Below are positions 22,894 to 31,601 of a DNA stretch of 64,000 bases, in pieces (position 1 is the stretch's first letter; each line of letters begins with the position of its first letter). Location of the stretch: assembly GCF_003992615.1 (NCBI RefSeq), contig NZ_RZMY01000015.1, positions 141,364 to 205,363 of the forward strand, in the 5' to 3' direction. Position numbers and translations under genes: made by a program. The notes under the pieces are model-generated. The model was not told where the DNA came from. It ran no database searches and worked only from the letters and a program-made list of their open reading frames with translations. Source of the DNA: Flagellimonas beolgyonensis. GTDB taxonomy: Bacteria; Bacteroidota; Bacteroidia; Flavobacteriales; Flavobacteriaceae.

Positions 22894-23238
22894 ATGAAAC
22901 TAATCATGCGTCTTTTACTCAACGCCATTGCCGTGGTCATACTGTCCTATATTCTTCCAGGTGTAGGGGTCGATTCCATGCTTACCGCCATTATTGTCGC
23001 CGTGGTGCTCAGTATTCTGAACTTTTTGGTGAAACCGCTATTGGTCATTTTGACCTTGCCGATCACCGTGCTCACCTTGGGGCTTTTTCTTTTGGTGATC
23101 AATGCGATCATCATTTTGATCGCTGCCGACCTTATTGATGGTTTTCAGGTTGCCAGCTTTTGGTGGGCCATAATCTTCAGTTTGTTACTGGCCTTTTTAC
23201 AGGCCATTTTGCACTCCGTTTTAAAGGAAGACCAATAG
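22894..23238 (+). CDS. Small four-helix membrane protein, phage-holin-4-superfamily type
   Basis: A 114-residue protein that is almost all membrane: helices at about 4-24, 27-47 (MLTAIIVAVVLSILNFLVKP), 50-75, and 85-108. It fits the mycobacterial-type 4-TM holin superfamily (PF04020), common chromosomal proteins unrelated to phage lysis as far as known. Between helices lies the family's NFLVKPLLVILTLPITVLTL segment. No lysis genes are nearby. It stands alone between a terminator and the tig promoter. Confidence 0.85.
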   Translation: MKLIMRLLLNAIAVVILSYILPGVGVDSMLTAIIVAVVLSILNFLVKPLLVILTLPITVLTLGLFLLVINAIIILIAADLIDGFQVASFWWAIIFSLLLAFLQAILHSVLKEDQ

Positions 23239-23273
23239 AATTCGTTTTGTTTGACATTCAAGGGGTTAAAAAG

Positions 23274-23304
23274 TTGTCGACAAACCAAAAATGCATTACT
23301 TTTG
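23274..23304 (+). promoter_or_regulatory. Promoter of tig
   Basis: The -33 TTG (23274-23276) and -7 TACTTTTG (23297-23304) have a 20-bp spacer, a very good match to the Bacteroidota promoter. The ATG is 34 bp downstream. Confidence 0.75.
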
Positions 23305-23337
23305 CATCCCATTTTTGAATAGCAAATTAGGCAGTAG

Positions 23338-24660
23338 ATGAATATTACAAAAGAGCAGATTGACGACCTTAATGCAGTTGTAAAAGTCGCCATTAGCAAA
23401 GAAGACTATCAAGACAAGGTAGATCAGATCCTAAAAGATTATAGAAAACAAGCCAACATTCCCGGTTTTAGAAAAGGCCAGGTTCCTATGGGCTTGATCA
23501 AAAAACAATACGGAAAGGCAGTTTTGGTGGACGAAGTGAACAAACTGCTCCAAGACAACCTAAACAAATACCTTACCGAGGAAAAATTGGATGTTTTGGG
23601 CAATCCGCTGCCAAAACAACAAGACAACTTCGATTGGGAAAATGACAATCTTGCCTTTGAGTTTGAATTGGGCCTCGCCCCTAGCTTTGAGGTAAACCTG
23701 AAGACCAAAAAGGCGGTAACCCAATATAAAATCGTAGCCGACAAAAAAATGATCGACGAGCAAGTGGAACGTATTCAAAAACAATACGGAAAACTGGTTT
23801 CCAAGACAGAGGTTGGCAAGAACGATGAAGTAACCGGTACTTTTGTAAATGAAACAGAGGACATCAACAACAAGACCACCATCGAGGTAAGCAAACTAAA
23901 GGCCAAAAAAGCCATCGATGCCCTTCTTGGAAAAAAAGTTGGGGATGCCGTGTCGATTTCCACGAAAGGTTTGTTCAAGGAAGATTATCTGTTGTCCAGC
24001 GCCTTGGGCATTAGCCGTGACAAGGCCGACAAATTGAACGCAGAGGTCACCTTTACCATTGAGGAAATCAACGAAAGGGAACCTGCCAAATTGGACCAGG
24101 AACTTTTCGATAAATTGTTCGGCAAGGACAATGTAAAATCCGAAAAGGAACTTAAGGAACGTATCAAAGAAGATTCAGAAAAACAGTTCGAGCAGCAATC
24201 CGACCAAAAATTGTTGAACGACATCACCGAAAAATTGATCGATGAGACCAAGTTTGACCTTCCTGCGGAATTCCTTAGAAAATGGATTCAGGTAAGTGGT
24301 GAAAAAATGTTGTCCGATGATGAGGCCAAAGAAGAGTTCGAAAGATCTGAAAAAGGACTTAGGTACCAATTGATCGAAGGAAAGATCATCCAAGAAAACA
24401 ACCTACAAGTTCAATTTGAAGAGCTGAAGGAATTCGCCAAGGGCTTCATCAAGTCCCAAATGGCACAATATGGCCACATGGATCCAAAAGATGAAGAGTT
24501 GGAAGGCATTGCAGCACGGGTTTTGGGCAATCAGGATGAAGTAAGAAGACTTTCGGAACAATTGATGAGCCAAAAGCTTTTGGACCTCTACAAGGAAAAA
24601 GCAAACCTCAAGGTGAAGGAAGTATCCTATGATGACTTCATCAAGGAGGCCTATAGCTAG
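23338..24660 (+). CDS. tig: Trigger factor
   Basis: A 440-residue ribosome-bound chaperone. The N-terminal ribosome-binding signature is ANIPGFRKGQVPMGLIKKQ (about 37-55). The middle region about 155-240 corresponds to the FKBP-type prolyl isomerase domain but has few conserved residues, and the C-terminal part forms the helical arms (LKERIKEDSEKQFEQQSDQK). It catches nascent chains at the ribosome exit. It has its own good promoter and terminator and precedes clpP-clpX, the usual order. Confidence 0.95.
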   Translation: MNITKEQIDDLNAVVKVAISKEDYQDKVDQILKDYRKQANIPGFRKGQVPMGLIKKQYGKAVLVDEVNKLLQDNLNKYLTEEKLDVLGNPLPKQQDNFDWENDNLAFEFELGLAPSFEVNLKTKKAVTQYKIVADKKMIDEQVERIQKQYGKLVSKTEVGKNDEVTGTFVNETEDINNKTTIEVSKLKAKKAIDALLGKKVGDAVSISTKGLFKEDYLLSSALGISRDKADKLNAEVTFTIEEINEREPAKLDQELFDKLFGKDNVKSEKELKERIKEDSEKQFEQQSDQKLLNDITEKLIDETKFDLPAEFLRKWIQVSGEKMLSDDEAKEEFERSEKGLRYQLIEGKIIQENNLQVQFEELKEFAKGFIKSQMAQYGHMDPKDEELEGIAARVLGNQDEVRRLSEQLMSQKLLDLYKEKANLKVKEVSYDDFIKEAYS

Positions 24661-24689
24661 TCGGCTAAAAGAAAATTAAGTATCTTTAC

Positions 24690-24724
24690 GGTGCCGAAAA
24701 GCTAATTTTTCGGCACCTTTTTTT
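24690..24724 (+). terminator. Intrinsic terminator between tig and clpP
   Basis: ggtgccgaaaa pairs with ttttcggcacc, followed by a run of T. clpP begins 24 bp later, so clpP is expressed by readthrough or from a promoter within the tig end. Confidence 0.88.
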
Positions 24725-24747
24725 TAAGATAAATCGAGCAAGATCCT

Positions 24748-25425
24748 ATGGATTACGGAAAAGAATTCAAAAAATATGCTACCCAGCACCATGGGGTGAA
24801 CAGCATGTACTATGATCAGATCATGAGCAGCATGTACCCCATGAACATGACCCCAAACATCATTGAAGAACGACAATTGAATGCTGTTGCGATGGATGTT
24901 TTTTCAAGGTTGATGATGGACCGTATCATCTTCCTGGGCACGGGAATCAACGATCAGGTGGCCAACATTGTCCAGGCACAGCTACTGTTCCTCGAAAGTG
25001 CTGATGCATCAAAAGATATCCAGATATACATCAACTCGCCTGGAGGAAGTGTTTATGCCGGATTGGGCATTTACGACACCATGCAGTTCATTAAACCGGA
25101 TGTTGCGACCATTTGTACCGGCATTGCCGCATCCATGGCCGCTGTTTTGCTCTGTGCCGGAGAGGCCGGCAAAAGAAGTGGTCTTACCCACTCCAGGGTC
25201 ATGATCCACCAGCCATTGTCCGGAGCACAAGGCCAGGCCAGCGATATCGAGATTGCAGCCAAAGAGGTTTTGAAAATCAAGGATGAGCTGTATGAAATCA
25301 TTTCCAAGCATTCCGGCCAGACCTTCGAAAAGGTGTATGACGACAGTGATCGCGATTACTGGATGAAGGCGGAAGAAGCCAAGGAATACGGAATGATCGA
25401 TGAGGTTTTACGCAGGGAAAAATAA
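24748..25425 (+). CDS. clpP: ATP-dependent Clp protease proteolytic subunit
   Basis: A 225-residue serine peptidase that forms the tetradecameric chamber degrading proteins delivered by ClpX. The triad is Ser129 ([18 protein letters not shown]), His154 ([16 protein letters not shown]) and Asp203, with spacings of 25 and 49 residues equal to E. coli (98, 123, 172). An N-terminal extension of about 30 residues precedes the mature core and may be a propeptide. A short gap and a -7 box separate it from clpX. Confidence 0.97.
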   Translation: MDYGKEFKKYATQHHGVNSMYYDQIMSSMYPMNMTPNIIEERQLNAVAMDVFSRLMMDRIIFLGTGINDQVANIVQAQLLFLESADASKDIQIYINSPGGSVYAGLGIYDTMQFIKPDVATICTGIAASMAAVLLCAGEAGKRSGLTHSRVMIHQPLSGAQGQASDIEIAAKEVLKIKDELYEIISKHSGQTFEKVYDDSDRDYWMKAEEAKEYGMIDEVLRREK

Positions 25426-25478
25426 GAAACACCCGGCAATTAATTAAAAAACAAGCTTTTAGCATAGACCAAACGCAT

Positions 25479-25486
25479 TATTTTTG
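25479..25486 (+). promoter_or_regulatory. Candidate -7 box of clpX
   Basis: TATTTTTG matches TAnnTTTG, 31 bp before the clpX ATG; no clear -33 TTG. It suggests separate expression of clpX. Confidence 0.45.
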
Positions 25487-25516
25487 CGTTTATAATGGTC
25501 GAATAGTACAAATTAT

Positions 25517-26752
25517 ATGGCAAAAGAAAATTTGGAATGTTCTTTTTGCGGTAGAAAAAAACCGGAGACCAATTTATTGATTGCCGGTTTGGACGCTCAC
25601 ATTTGTGATCGATGCATAGAACAGGCCCACAGTATAGTAGCCGAAGAGTCCAAACAATCCAAAACCCAGGACCTTTCCTCAGAGTTGGTGCTTAAAAAGC
25701 CGCTGGAGATCATGGACTTTCTGGATACCTTCGTAATAGGACAGGAAAGGACCAAAAAAGTGATGTCGGTTGCGGTGTATAACCACTACAAACGACTATT
25801 ACAGCCCAAAAGCAAGGAAGATGATGTGGAGATCCAAAAGAGTAACATCATCATGGTTGGGCAAACCGGCACCGGTAAAACCCTGATAGCCAAGACTATT
25901 GCAAAAATGCTCAACGTGCCTTTGGCCATAGTGGATGCGACGGTGTTGACCGAGGCAGGTTACGTTGGTGAAGATGTGGAAAGTATTTTGACCCGTTTGC
26001 TTCAAGCTGCGGACTATAATTTGGAAAAGGCCGAAAGAGGCATCGTTTTTATCGATGAGATAGACAAGATTGCCAGGAAAAGCGACAACCCTTCCATTAC
26101 ACGCGATGTTTCAGGTGAAGGGGTACAGCAAGGCTTGTTGAAGCTTTTGGAAGGAACCGTTGTGAATGTACCGCCAAAAGGAGGTCGTAAGCACCCCGAT
26201 CAAAAGTTTATCGAGGTGAATACCGAAAATATTCTATTTGTGGCCGGTGGAGCATTTGATGGTATCGAACGCATCATCACCAAGCGATTGAACATGCAGG
26301 CCGTCGGATACAGCGCTTCTAAGGCGGACGAGCAATTGGACAACGAAAATATCCTTCAATACATCATCCCAAAAGACCTTAAGGAATTTGGTTTGATTCC
26401 GGAAATCATTGGTAGGCTTCCAGTTTTGACCCACATGAATCCTTTGGATTCCAAAACCTTGCGTGCCATTCTAACGGAGCCGAAAAACGCCATCATCAAA
26501 CAATATGAAAAATTGTTTGCCATGGACGGTATCGAGTTTTCCATTACCGATCAGGCTTTGGATTACATCGTGGAAAAAGCCGTGGAATACAAATTGGGTG
26601 CACGGGGATTACGATCGCTTTGTGAAGCCATTTTCACCGATGCCATGTTTGAATTACCCAGTTCGGAAGAAACCGAATTTAAGGTGAACAAAGCCTATGC
26701 GGAGAAAAAGCTTTCCTACGAGACCATCAAAAAATTGAAGGTAGTTTCTTAA
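25517..26752 (+). CDS. clpX: ATP-dependent Clp protease ATP-binding subunit
   Basis: A 411-residue AAA+ unfoldase that feeds ClpP. The N-terminal zinc-binding domain has Cys8, Cys11, Cys30 and Cys33. Walker A is GQTGTGKT (115-122), Walker B is IVFIDEID (176-183), and the pore/RKH-type loop is [11 protein letters not shown]. The C-terminal domain has the sensor-2 Arg in [10 protein letters not shown]. Length and motif spacing are normal. It converges with the hydrolase gene at 26749, the two stops overlapping. Confidence 0.98.
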   Translation: MAKENLECSFCGRKKPETNLLIAGLDAHICDRCIEQAHSIVAEESKQSKTQDLSSELVLKKPLEIMDFLDTFVIGQERTKKVMSVAVYNHYKRLLQPKSKEDDVEIQKSNIIMVGQTGTGKTLIAKTIAKMLNVPLAIVDATVLTEAGYVGEDVESILTRLLQAADYNLEKAERGIVFIDEIDKIARKSDNPSITRDVSGEGVQQGLLKLLEGTVVNVPPKGGRKHPDQKFIEVNTENILFVAGGAFDGIERIITKRLNMQAVGYSASKADEQLDNENILQYIIPKDLKEFGLIPEIIGRLPVLTHMNPLDSKTLRAILTEPKNAIIKQYEKLFAMDGIEFSITDQALDYIVEKAVEYKLGARGLRSLCEAIFTDAMFELPSSEETEFKVNKAYAEKKLSYETIKKLKVVS

Positions 26753-27297
26753 TGGGACCTTACCATATTTTTAGTCACTTGCTCCAATAGGTTCAGGCAA
26801 ACCTCCGAAATAATTTTTTCGTCGGAATACATATCATGACCAAAATTGGGTACAATATTTAGGTCAATACCTAATTGTTGTGCCCATTTTTCGCAGGGTT
26901 TAAATGCATCGCTTTCACCATAAATCAAATTCAGCTGGGTATTGGGTCGCTGCTCTTCAAAACGGATTCTTGTTGCTGAAATCGCCGTTAACGATTTCAT
27001 GGGCAATCCCTGCAAACCTGCTTTATAGGCTATGGTACCGCCAGTGCTAAAGGCCAAATAGTGGGCCGGTTCAGTTTCCTTCTTCAACAAATTGGCAACC
27101 GCCCTATCAATTCCTCCGTTCAAAAAAGCGTTATGGATATTCTCCTCTGTACAAATGGGCACATCGATATCTCCCAACTGTTGACAATCGTAAAAGTCGA
27201 TGTTATAGTACTGCTGTAAATACCCGAAATAAGAAGTGATCCAAAGTCCTTTTTTAGCCCCCCACATATCGGAAAGGACAACAAGTTTTTCTGCCAT
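26749..27297 (-). CDS. Alpha/beta-hydrolase-like small protein
   Basis: A 182-residue protein with an alpha/beta-hydrolase pattern: [15 protein letters not shown] at the start, a candidate nucleophile Ser in [15 protein letters not shown] (about 80-94), where the usual G-x-S-x-G lacks its first Gly, then a strand with [15 protein letters not shown] holding a candidate acid, and His in NFGHDMYSD. It lacks a large cap domain. The substrate is unknown. The gene is convergent with clpX and lies below a 22-bp palindrome of LacI-operator type (27414-27435), about 120 bp upstream. Confidence 0.72.
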   Translation of the reverse strand: MAEKLVVLSDMWGAKKGLWITSYFGYLQQYYNIDFYDCQQLGDIDVPICTEENIHNAFLNGGIDRAVANLLKKETEPAHYLAFSTGGTIAYKAGLQGLPMKSLTAISATRIRFEEQRPNTQLNLIYGESDAFKPCEKWAQQLGIDLNIVPNFGHDMYSDEKIISEVCLNLLEQVTKNMVRSH

Positions 27298-27413
27298 GAT
27301 TTTAATGGTTTTGTGTTTTTCAAGTGATTTGAGATGGGGAATTTCATCATTAAACGCAAAAAATCCGCTTTTATTTGTTCAAAGGAACCGTTTGCCCGAT
27401 AAAGGGTTTCTAT

Positions 27414-27435
27414 TTTACGAAAACGTTTTCGTAAA
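27414..27435. promoter_or_regulatory. 22-bp perfect palindrome of LacI-family operator type
   Basis: The core cgaaaacgttttcg is flanked by further matching bases (tttacg-cgtaaa pattern), a central CpG inverted repeat as in LacI-family sites. It lies about 120 bp upstream of the hydrolase gene at 26749-27297. No LacI-type regulator is encoded in this window. Confidence 0.5.
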
Positions 27436-27496
27436 TTCCATTATGTCGATACATCCACTACAATTATCCCCAAATGCGCTGCTTGCCTTTATGAAT

Positions 27497-27949
27497 TTAA
27501 AACCGGGTCCCAAATGAAATGCCGCCCCAAGGCAAAAGGTCAAAGGGCTCGTCATTGTCAAAAAAGATTGGATTAAAGGTTATCTTGAAAAAGGTTTTTC
27601 TGTTCGTGGAATACTTTCTATAACCAATGGCAGGAAGAAAAAATCCGCCCGTTTCATTATCATCCCATCCGGTAAGCAACACCGTATAGGTCATGCCCAA
27701 TTCCAGGTAATTGCCTTTATTTAAATCCTGTAGATAGTAGAGCCCCAATGGAGCACTTAGTCCACTATACCAACCCGTGTAAAAACCAAGTCCGGCCCGC
27801 AAGTTCAAATGGGATTCCTGGAAGAACTGTCGTTCATAATTGATCGATACAATGGGACCTGCACCACCCAATTCCCCATAAATCAGGTTTTCTTGTGCAT
27901 TGCTAATACCACTTGTAATTAGCATTCCAATTAGAATAATTCGTTTCAT
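27497..27949 (-). CDS. Small secreted outer-membrane-type beta-barrel-like protein
   Basis: A 150-residue protein with a signal peptide (MKRIILIGMLITSGISNAQ) and a short beta-rich mature part with aromatic repeats: YGELGGAGPIVSINYER, LRAGLGFYTGWYSGLSAPLG, then FFKITFNPIFFD and a C-terminal aromatic end (GISFGTRF), as in outer-membrane barrel proteins. The number of strands (about 8) suits a small barrel. No close functional match is recognised. Confidence 0.75.
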   Translation of the reverse strand: MKRIILIGMLITSGISNAQENLIYGELGGAGPIVSINYERQFFQESHLNLRAGLGFYTGWYSGLSAPLGLYYLQDLNKGNYLELGMTYTVLLTGWDDNETGGFFLPAIGYRKYSTNRKTFFKITFNPIFFDNDEPFDLLPWGGISFGTRF

Positions 27950-28028
27950 GTTCAGTTGATTTTGGTTACTGAACGCAAACTACCCATGCCTGAATTAAAA
28001 AAGTCCCAAATCTTCCAATTTGGATATA

Positions 28029-29165
28029 TCAGGACACCTTAAGTCGCCTTTGATTACGGAATTTTTGGGGAGATAACCCAGCTATTTTATTGAATGAGGC
28101 ATAAAATGCCGATTTGGAATTGAAACCACACTCCAAGCCGATGGAAACAATAGTATAGTGGTCATATTCCGGGTCGACCAAAATGTCCTGTGCCTTGGCC
28201 ACTCGCTTCCGGTTGATGTAATCCGTAAAACTTTCCCCGGCATGATCATTGATGATTTTGGAAAGCTTGCTTGTCCCCATATTCAGTTCATCAGCCAAAC
28301 CGTTCAGCCCGATCAAAGAATCCAAATACCTTTCGTTGGAACGCACATATTCGTCCACAGTGTCGAATGCAGTACGTAGGCCCGGTTCGGTCTCCCTCTT
28401 GTACTCCAGCACTCCAGCCCTGGCATTTTTTGCCAAGTGGGCCCTTAAACCGATCCTATCCTTCATAACCACATAATGGAAAAAGGCTTGGTAACCCACC
28501 CAATAAATGAGCAGGGAAGAAAAAAACCTGAGGGGATAATAACTGTAGAACGGATTTTGCTCTACCGCCATGGTATTCACAACAACGGCAAACAACCAAA
28601 AAAAGAATACCGCACCACCCAGTCGCAAAAACCATTTGATCCAATTGAGATTATCCATCTTCAATATTTCCGGGTAGAGATTTTGGTATTTAAAGACCAA
28701 TCGGATTGACTTGACATACAGAAAAATGGAATAGCTCAATGCGATGATATCCTCAGCCAGATTATAGTTCCGCACCAATGCCAAAGGCGCCAATTCCCTT
28801 TTTACCAGAAATATGACGATCAGCCTGGCCACAATGGCCAAAAGAAAGAGCGCCAATGAGATTCGCACAAAGGGCCATCGCTTTTTTTCAATCTGCAGGT
28901 AATAGACCAAGAAAGCATAAAATGCAGGTACTATCAACAAATACCAGGGAAAAATAAAATGCCCGTCCAGAAAATCAGCTAAAATCAATTGCTTTTGTTG
29001 CAACCAGGTCTGAAAATTGTTCAGGGACAGAAACAGCACGAACATATTCAGGAAAAAGACCTGCAATTCGACCTTTTTGCGAGAGAGAAAGGTGCCAATA
29101 ACAAAAAGAAATCCGTGAACGGCCCCGATAATCAGAAAAAAATCAAAGATCCGTTCAAAATTCAT
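28029..29165 (-). CDS. Membrane-anchored AraC-family transcription regulator
   Basis: A 378-residue protein. Residues 1-240 have about seven membrane helices (FFLIIGAVHGFLFVIGTFL at the start), the C-terminal 130 residues a two-helix-turn-helix AraC domain: GLNGLADELNMGTSKLSKII, then VSIGLECGFNSKSAFYASFN and the end motif GLSPQKFRNQ. This architecture is common in Bacteroidota, where the membrane part is thought to sense a signal. It starts 11 bp after the GH3-family gene on the same strand, so the two probably share a transcript. The target genes are unknown. Confidence 0.88.
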   Translation of the reverse strand: MNFERIFDFFLIIGAVHGFLFVIGTFLSRKKVELQVFFLNMFVLFLSLNNFQTWLQQKQLILADFLDGHFIFPWYLLIVPAFYAFLVYYLQIEKKRWPFVRISLALFLLAIVARLIVIFLVKRELAPLALVRNYNLAEDIIALSYSIFLYVKSIRLVFKYQNLYPEILKMDNLNWIKWFLRLGGAVFFFWLFAVVVNTMAVEQNPFYSYYPLRFFSSLLIYWVGYQAFFHYVVMKDRIGLRAHLAKNARAGVLEYKRETEPGLRTAFDTVDEYVRSNERYLDSLIGLNGLADELNMGTSKLSKIINDHAGESFTDYINRKRVAKAQDILVDPEYDHYTIVSIGLECGFNSKSAFYASFNKIAGLSPQKFRNQRRLKVS

Positions 29166-29176
29166 AGTTCGGGTTT

Positions 29177-30688
29177 TTATACGTTCATCCGCAGTAGTTC
29201 GTCAATATATTCCCGATTGTTGGACAATCTTGGAATTTTGTGTTGTCCACCCAGTTTGTTTTTCGATTTCAGCCAATCGTGGAACAGGTTTTTTCGGGCT
29301 ACATGCACCTTTGGCATTTTCAAGGTAATGTTGTTATACCGTTTTGCTTCATAATCCGAATTCAAGGCTTTTAGCGCATTGTCCAACACTTCGGTAAAGT
29401 AATTCACATCTTTTGGCGGCTTGCGAAACTCGATGATCCATTCGTGGGCTCCCTTTTCCTTTCCGGTCATAAAAACTGGCGCTGCGGTATAATCCATGAT
29501 CTCTGCCTCTGTTTTTTGACAAATTTGCTTCAAGGCTTCCTCCGCGTTTTCAATGATTAGCTCCTCACCAAACACATTGATATGGTGCTTGGTCCTTCCC
29601 GTAATTTTAATCCGATACGGATTTTTTGAAGTGAAACGCACCGTATCCCCGATCTTATACCGCCACAATCCGGCGTTGGTCGTAATCACAATGGCATAGT
29701 TGACCCCGATTTCCACATCCCAAAGGGGAATGGCCTTTTCGTGGTCTTCGCCGGCATCCATAGGTATAAACTCGTAAAAGATGCCGTAATCCAGCATCAA
29801 CAAAAGATCATCCGCATTGTTTCGATCTTGGATGCCAAAAAAGCCTTCCGACGCATTATAGGTTTCATAATAATTGAAACGCTTTCTAGGCAGTAATTTT
29901 TTGTATTGATCTCGATAAGGTATAAAACTGACTCCCCCATGAAAATAAACTTCCAGGTTCTCCCAAATTTCGAACAAATGGTTCTTCCCTGTTTTTTGGA
30001 TCACTTGGTTAAGCAATACCAACATCCACGAAGGCACTCCGGCCAAACTGGTCACATTTTCTTGAATACTTTCCTCAATGATGGCCTCCAATTTGGATTC
30101 CCATTCACTCATCAGTGACACTTTGTTGCTGGGCGTACTGCTGTATTCTGCCCAAAGTGGCATATTATCGATCAAAATGGCGGAGAGATCGCCAAAAAAA
30201 GTCCCATTGTCCTCGTACAACTCCTTGCTGCCGCCCAACCGGAGGCTCTTACCTGTAAAAAGTTGCGAGTTTTCATTGTTGTTCAGGTAAAGGCACAACA
30301 GATCTTTGCTCGATTTGTAATGGCAATCCTCCAAGGCTTCGTTGCTCACGGGTATAAACTTGCTCTTGGCATTCGTGGTGCCACTGCTTTTGGCAAACCA
30401 CTTGATATTCGTGGGCCAGAACAGGTTCTGTTCGCCCCTTCGGGTTCGTTCGATAAGAGGCGCAATGTCTTCGTAACTCACAATGGGCACCCTGTTTCGA
30501 AACTCATCATATTTAGGCATGTCCCGAAATCCATATTGCTTGCCGATCATGGTGTCCTCGGCAAAATCCATCAGTTGTCGCAATACCTCATCCTGCACAT
30601 CCAGCGGATATTTTAGAAAAAGCTCGATCTGATGATAGCGCTTTCTCAATAACCAAGAAGCAATGGAGTTGAATAAAGGTATTGGCAT
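29177..30688 (-). CDS. GH3-family adenylating enzyme
   Basis: A 503-residue protein of the GH3 auxin-responsive type, part of the ANL adenylating superfamily. Motifs in order: AKSSGTTNAKSKFIPVS (P-loop, about 107-123), YNASEGFFGIQD (about 285-296), TNAGLWRYKIGDTVRF (about 333-348), and FGEELIIENAEEALKQ with the hinge. Plant GH3 enzymes join amino acids to plant hormones; the role of bacterial members is unknown. The substrate cannot be inferred. It lies with an AraC gene directly downstream. Confidence 0.9.
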   Translation of the reverse strand: MPIPLFNSIASWLLRKRYHQIELFLKYPLDVQDEVLRQLMDFAEDTMIGKQYGFRDMPKYDEFRNRVPIVSYEDIAPLIERTRRGEQNLFWPTNIKWFAKSSGTTNAKSKFIPVSNEALEDCHYKSSKDLLCLYLNNNENSQLFTGKSLRLGGSKELYEDNGTFFGDLSAILIDNMPLWAEYSSTPSNKVSLMSEWESKLEAIIEESIQENVTSLAGVPSWMLVLLNQVIQKTGKNHLFEIWENLEVYFHGGVSFIPYRDQYKKLLPRKRFNYYETYNASEGFFGIQDRNNADDLLLMLDYGIFYEFIPMDAGEDHEKAIPLWDVEIGVNYAIVITTNAGLWRYKIGDTVRFTSKNPYRIKITGRTKHHINVFGEELIIENAEEALKQICQKTEAEIMDYTAAPVFMTGKEKGAHEWIIEFRKPPKDVNYFTEVLDNALKALNSDYEAKRYNNITLKMPKVHVARKNLFHDWLKSKNKLGGQHKIPRLSNNREYIDELLRMNV

Positions 30689-30785
30689 TTTAGGTATCTT
30701 TAACCAAGAAATTTAGTTGGGTGCAATAGCTAAAATAGCTTTTCTGGCATTCATTTTCAAATTCGAACCAAACATTCATTTCAAC

Positions 30786-31580
30786 ATGTTGTACGAAGGA
30801 GTCCTCCGTAAAATGCGGACCGAAAACGGTCATCCCATTCAGTATTTTCTGGTATTTAAAAACGATTATTTAAACTTGAACCAGGCATTGGACAAGGAAA
30901 TACGAATACAGTTCATCAAACACCAATGTTTAAATTGTGGTGAAGATAAGCCTATTTACAGACAGGGTTTTTGTCAATCCTGCTTTTTTGAGACCCCATT
31001 GGCGGGCGATTGGATCATGAAACCGGAATTGAGCACGGCCCATTTGGACAAGGAAGACCGTGACCTGGACTATGAAAAACAGATGCAATTGCAGCCCCAT
31101 ATCGTGTATTTGGCCAATTCGAGTAATATTAAGGTTGGGGTCACCCGAAAGTCGCAAGTACCCACCCGATGGATCGACCAAGGCGCACACGAAGCCATTG
31201 AGATTGTGGAGGCGCCCAATCGATACTTGGCCGGCATCACGGAAGTTGCCCTTAAAGATCATGTAAGTGACAAGACAAGTTGGCAAAAAATGCTCACCAA
31301 CCGCATTGAGGATGTAGATCTTGTGGAATGGCGCAACAAATTGAAAGCCTACATCCCCGACGAAGCAGCTGACTACTTTATCGATACCAATGATGAGACC
31401 CATCTGGATTTTCCCGTATTGCAGTATCCTGAAAAAGTGAAAAGTTTGAACTTGGACAAAACACCGGACTACCAAGGCGTACTAAAGGGCATTAAGGGGC
31501 AATACCTCATTTTTGAGGACAGTACCGTTTTTAATGTGCGGGGGAACGAAGGGTATTATGTAGGGATAGATTTCAGCTAA
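30786..31580 (+). CDS. DUF2797 protein with zinc-ribbon-like Cys motif
   Basis: A 264-residue cytoplasmic protein. The N-terminal part (MLYEGVLRKMRTENGHPIQY) matches DUF2797; a four-Cys motif follows: CLNCGEDKPIYRQGFCQSC (about 50-68), a probable zinc ribbon. The middle has VYLANSSNIKVGVTRKSQVP and TRWIDQGAHEAIEIVEAPNR, reminiscent of GIY-YIG-like small nuclease folds; this likeness is tentative. The start at 30786 is preferred over a TTG at 30717 that would add 23 unconserved residues. Function unknown. The permease gene follows 21 bp on. Confidence 0.88.
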   Translation: MLYEGVLRKMRTENGHPIQYFLVFKNDYLNLNQALDKEIRIQFIKHQCLNCGEDKPIYRQGFCQSCFFETPLAGDWIMKPELSTAHLDKEDRDLDYEKQMQLQPHIVYLANSSNIKVGVTRKSQVPTRWIDQGAHEAIEIVEAPNRYLAGITEVALKDHVSDKTSWQKMLTNRIEDVDLVEWRNKLKAYIPDEAADYFIDTNDETHLDFPVLQYPEKVKSLNLDKTPDYQGVLKGIKGQYLIFEDSTVFNVRGNEGYYVGIDFS

Positions 31581-31601
31581 AGCATTGGAACATCTTTTAA
31601 A

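Noticed and set aside
22894..23238. Phage lysis module, because of the holin-like protein
   Set aside because: No endolysin or phage gene is near, and this holin superfamily is common in chromosomes.
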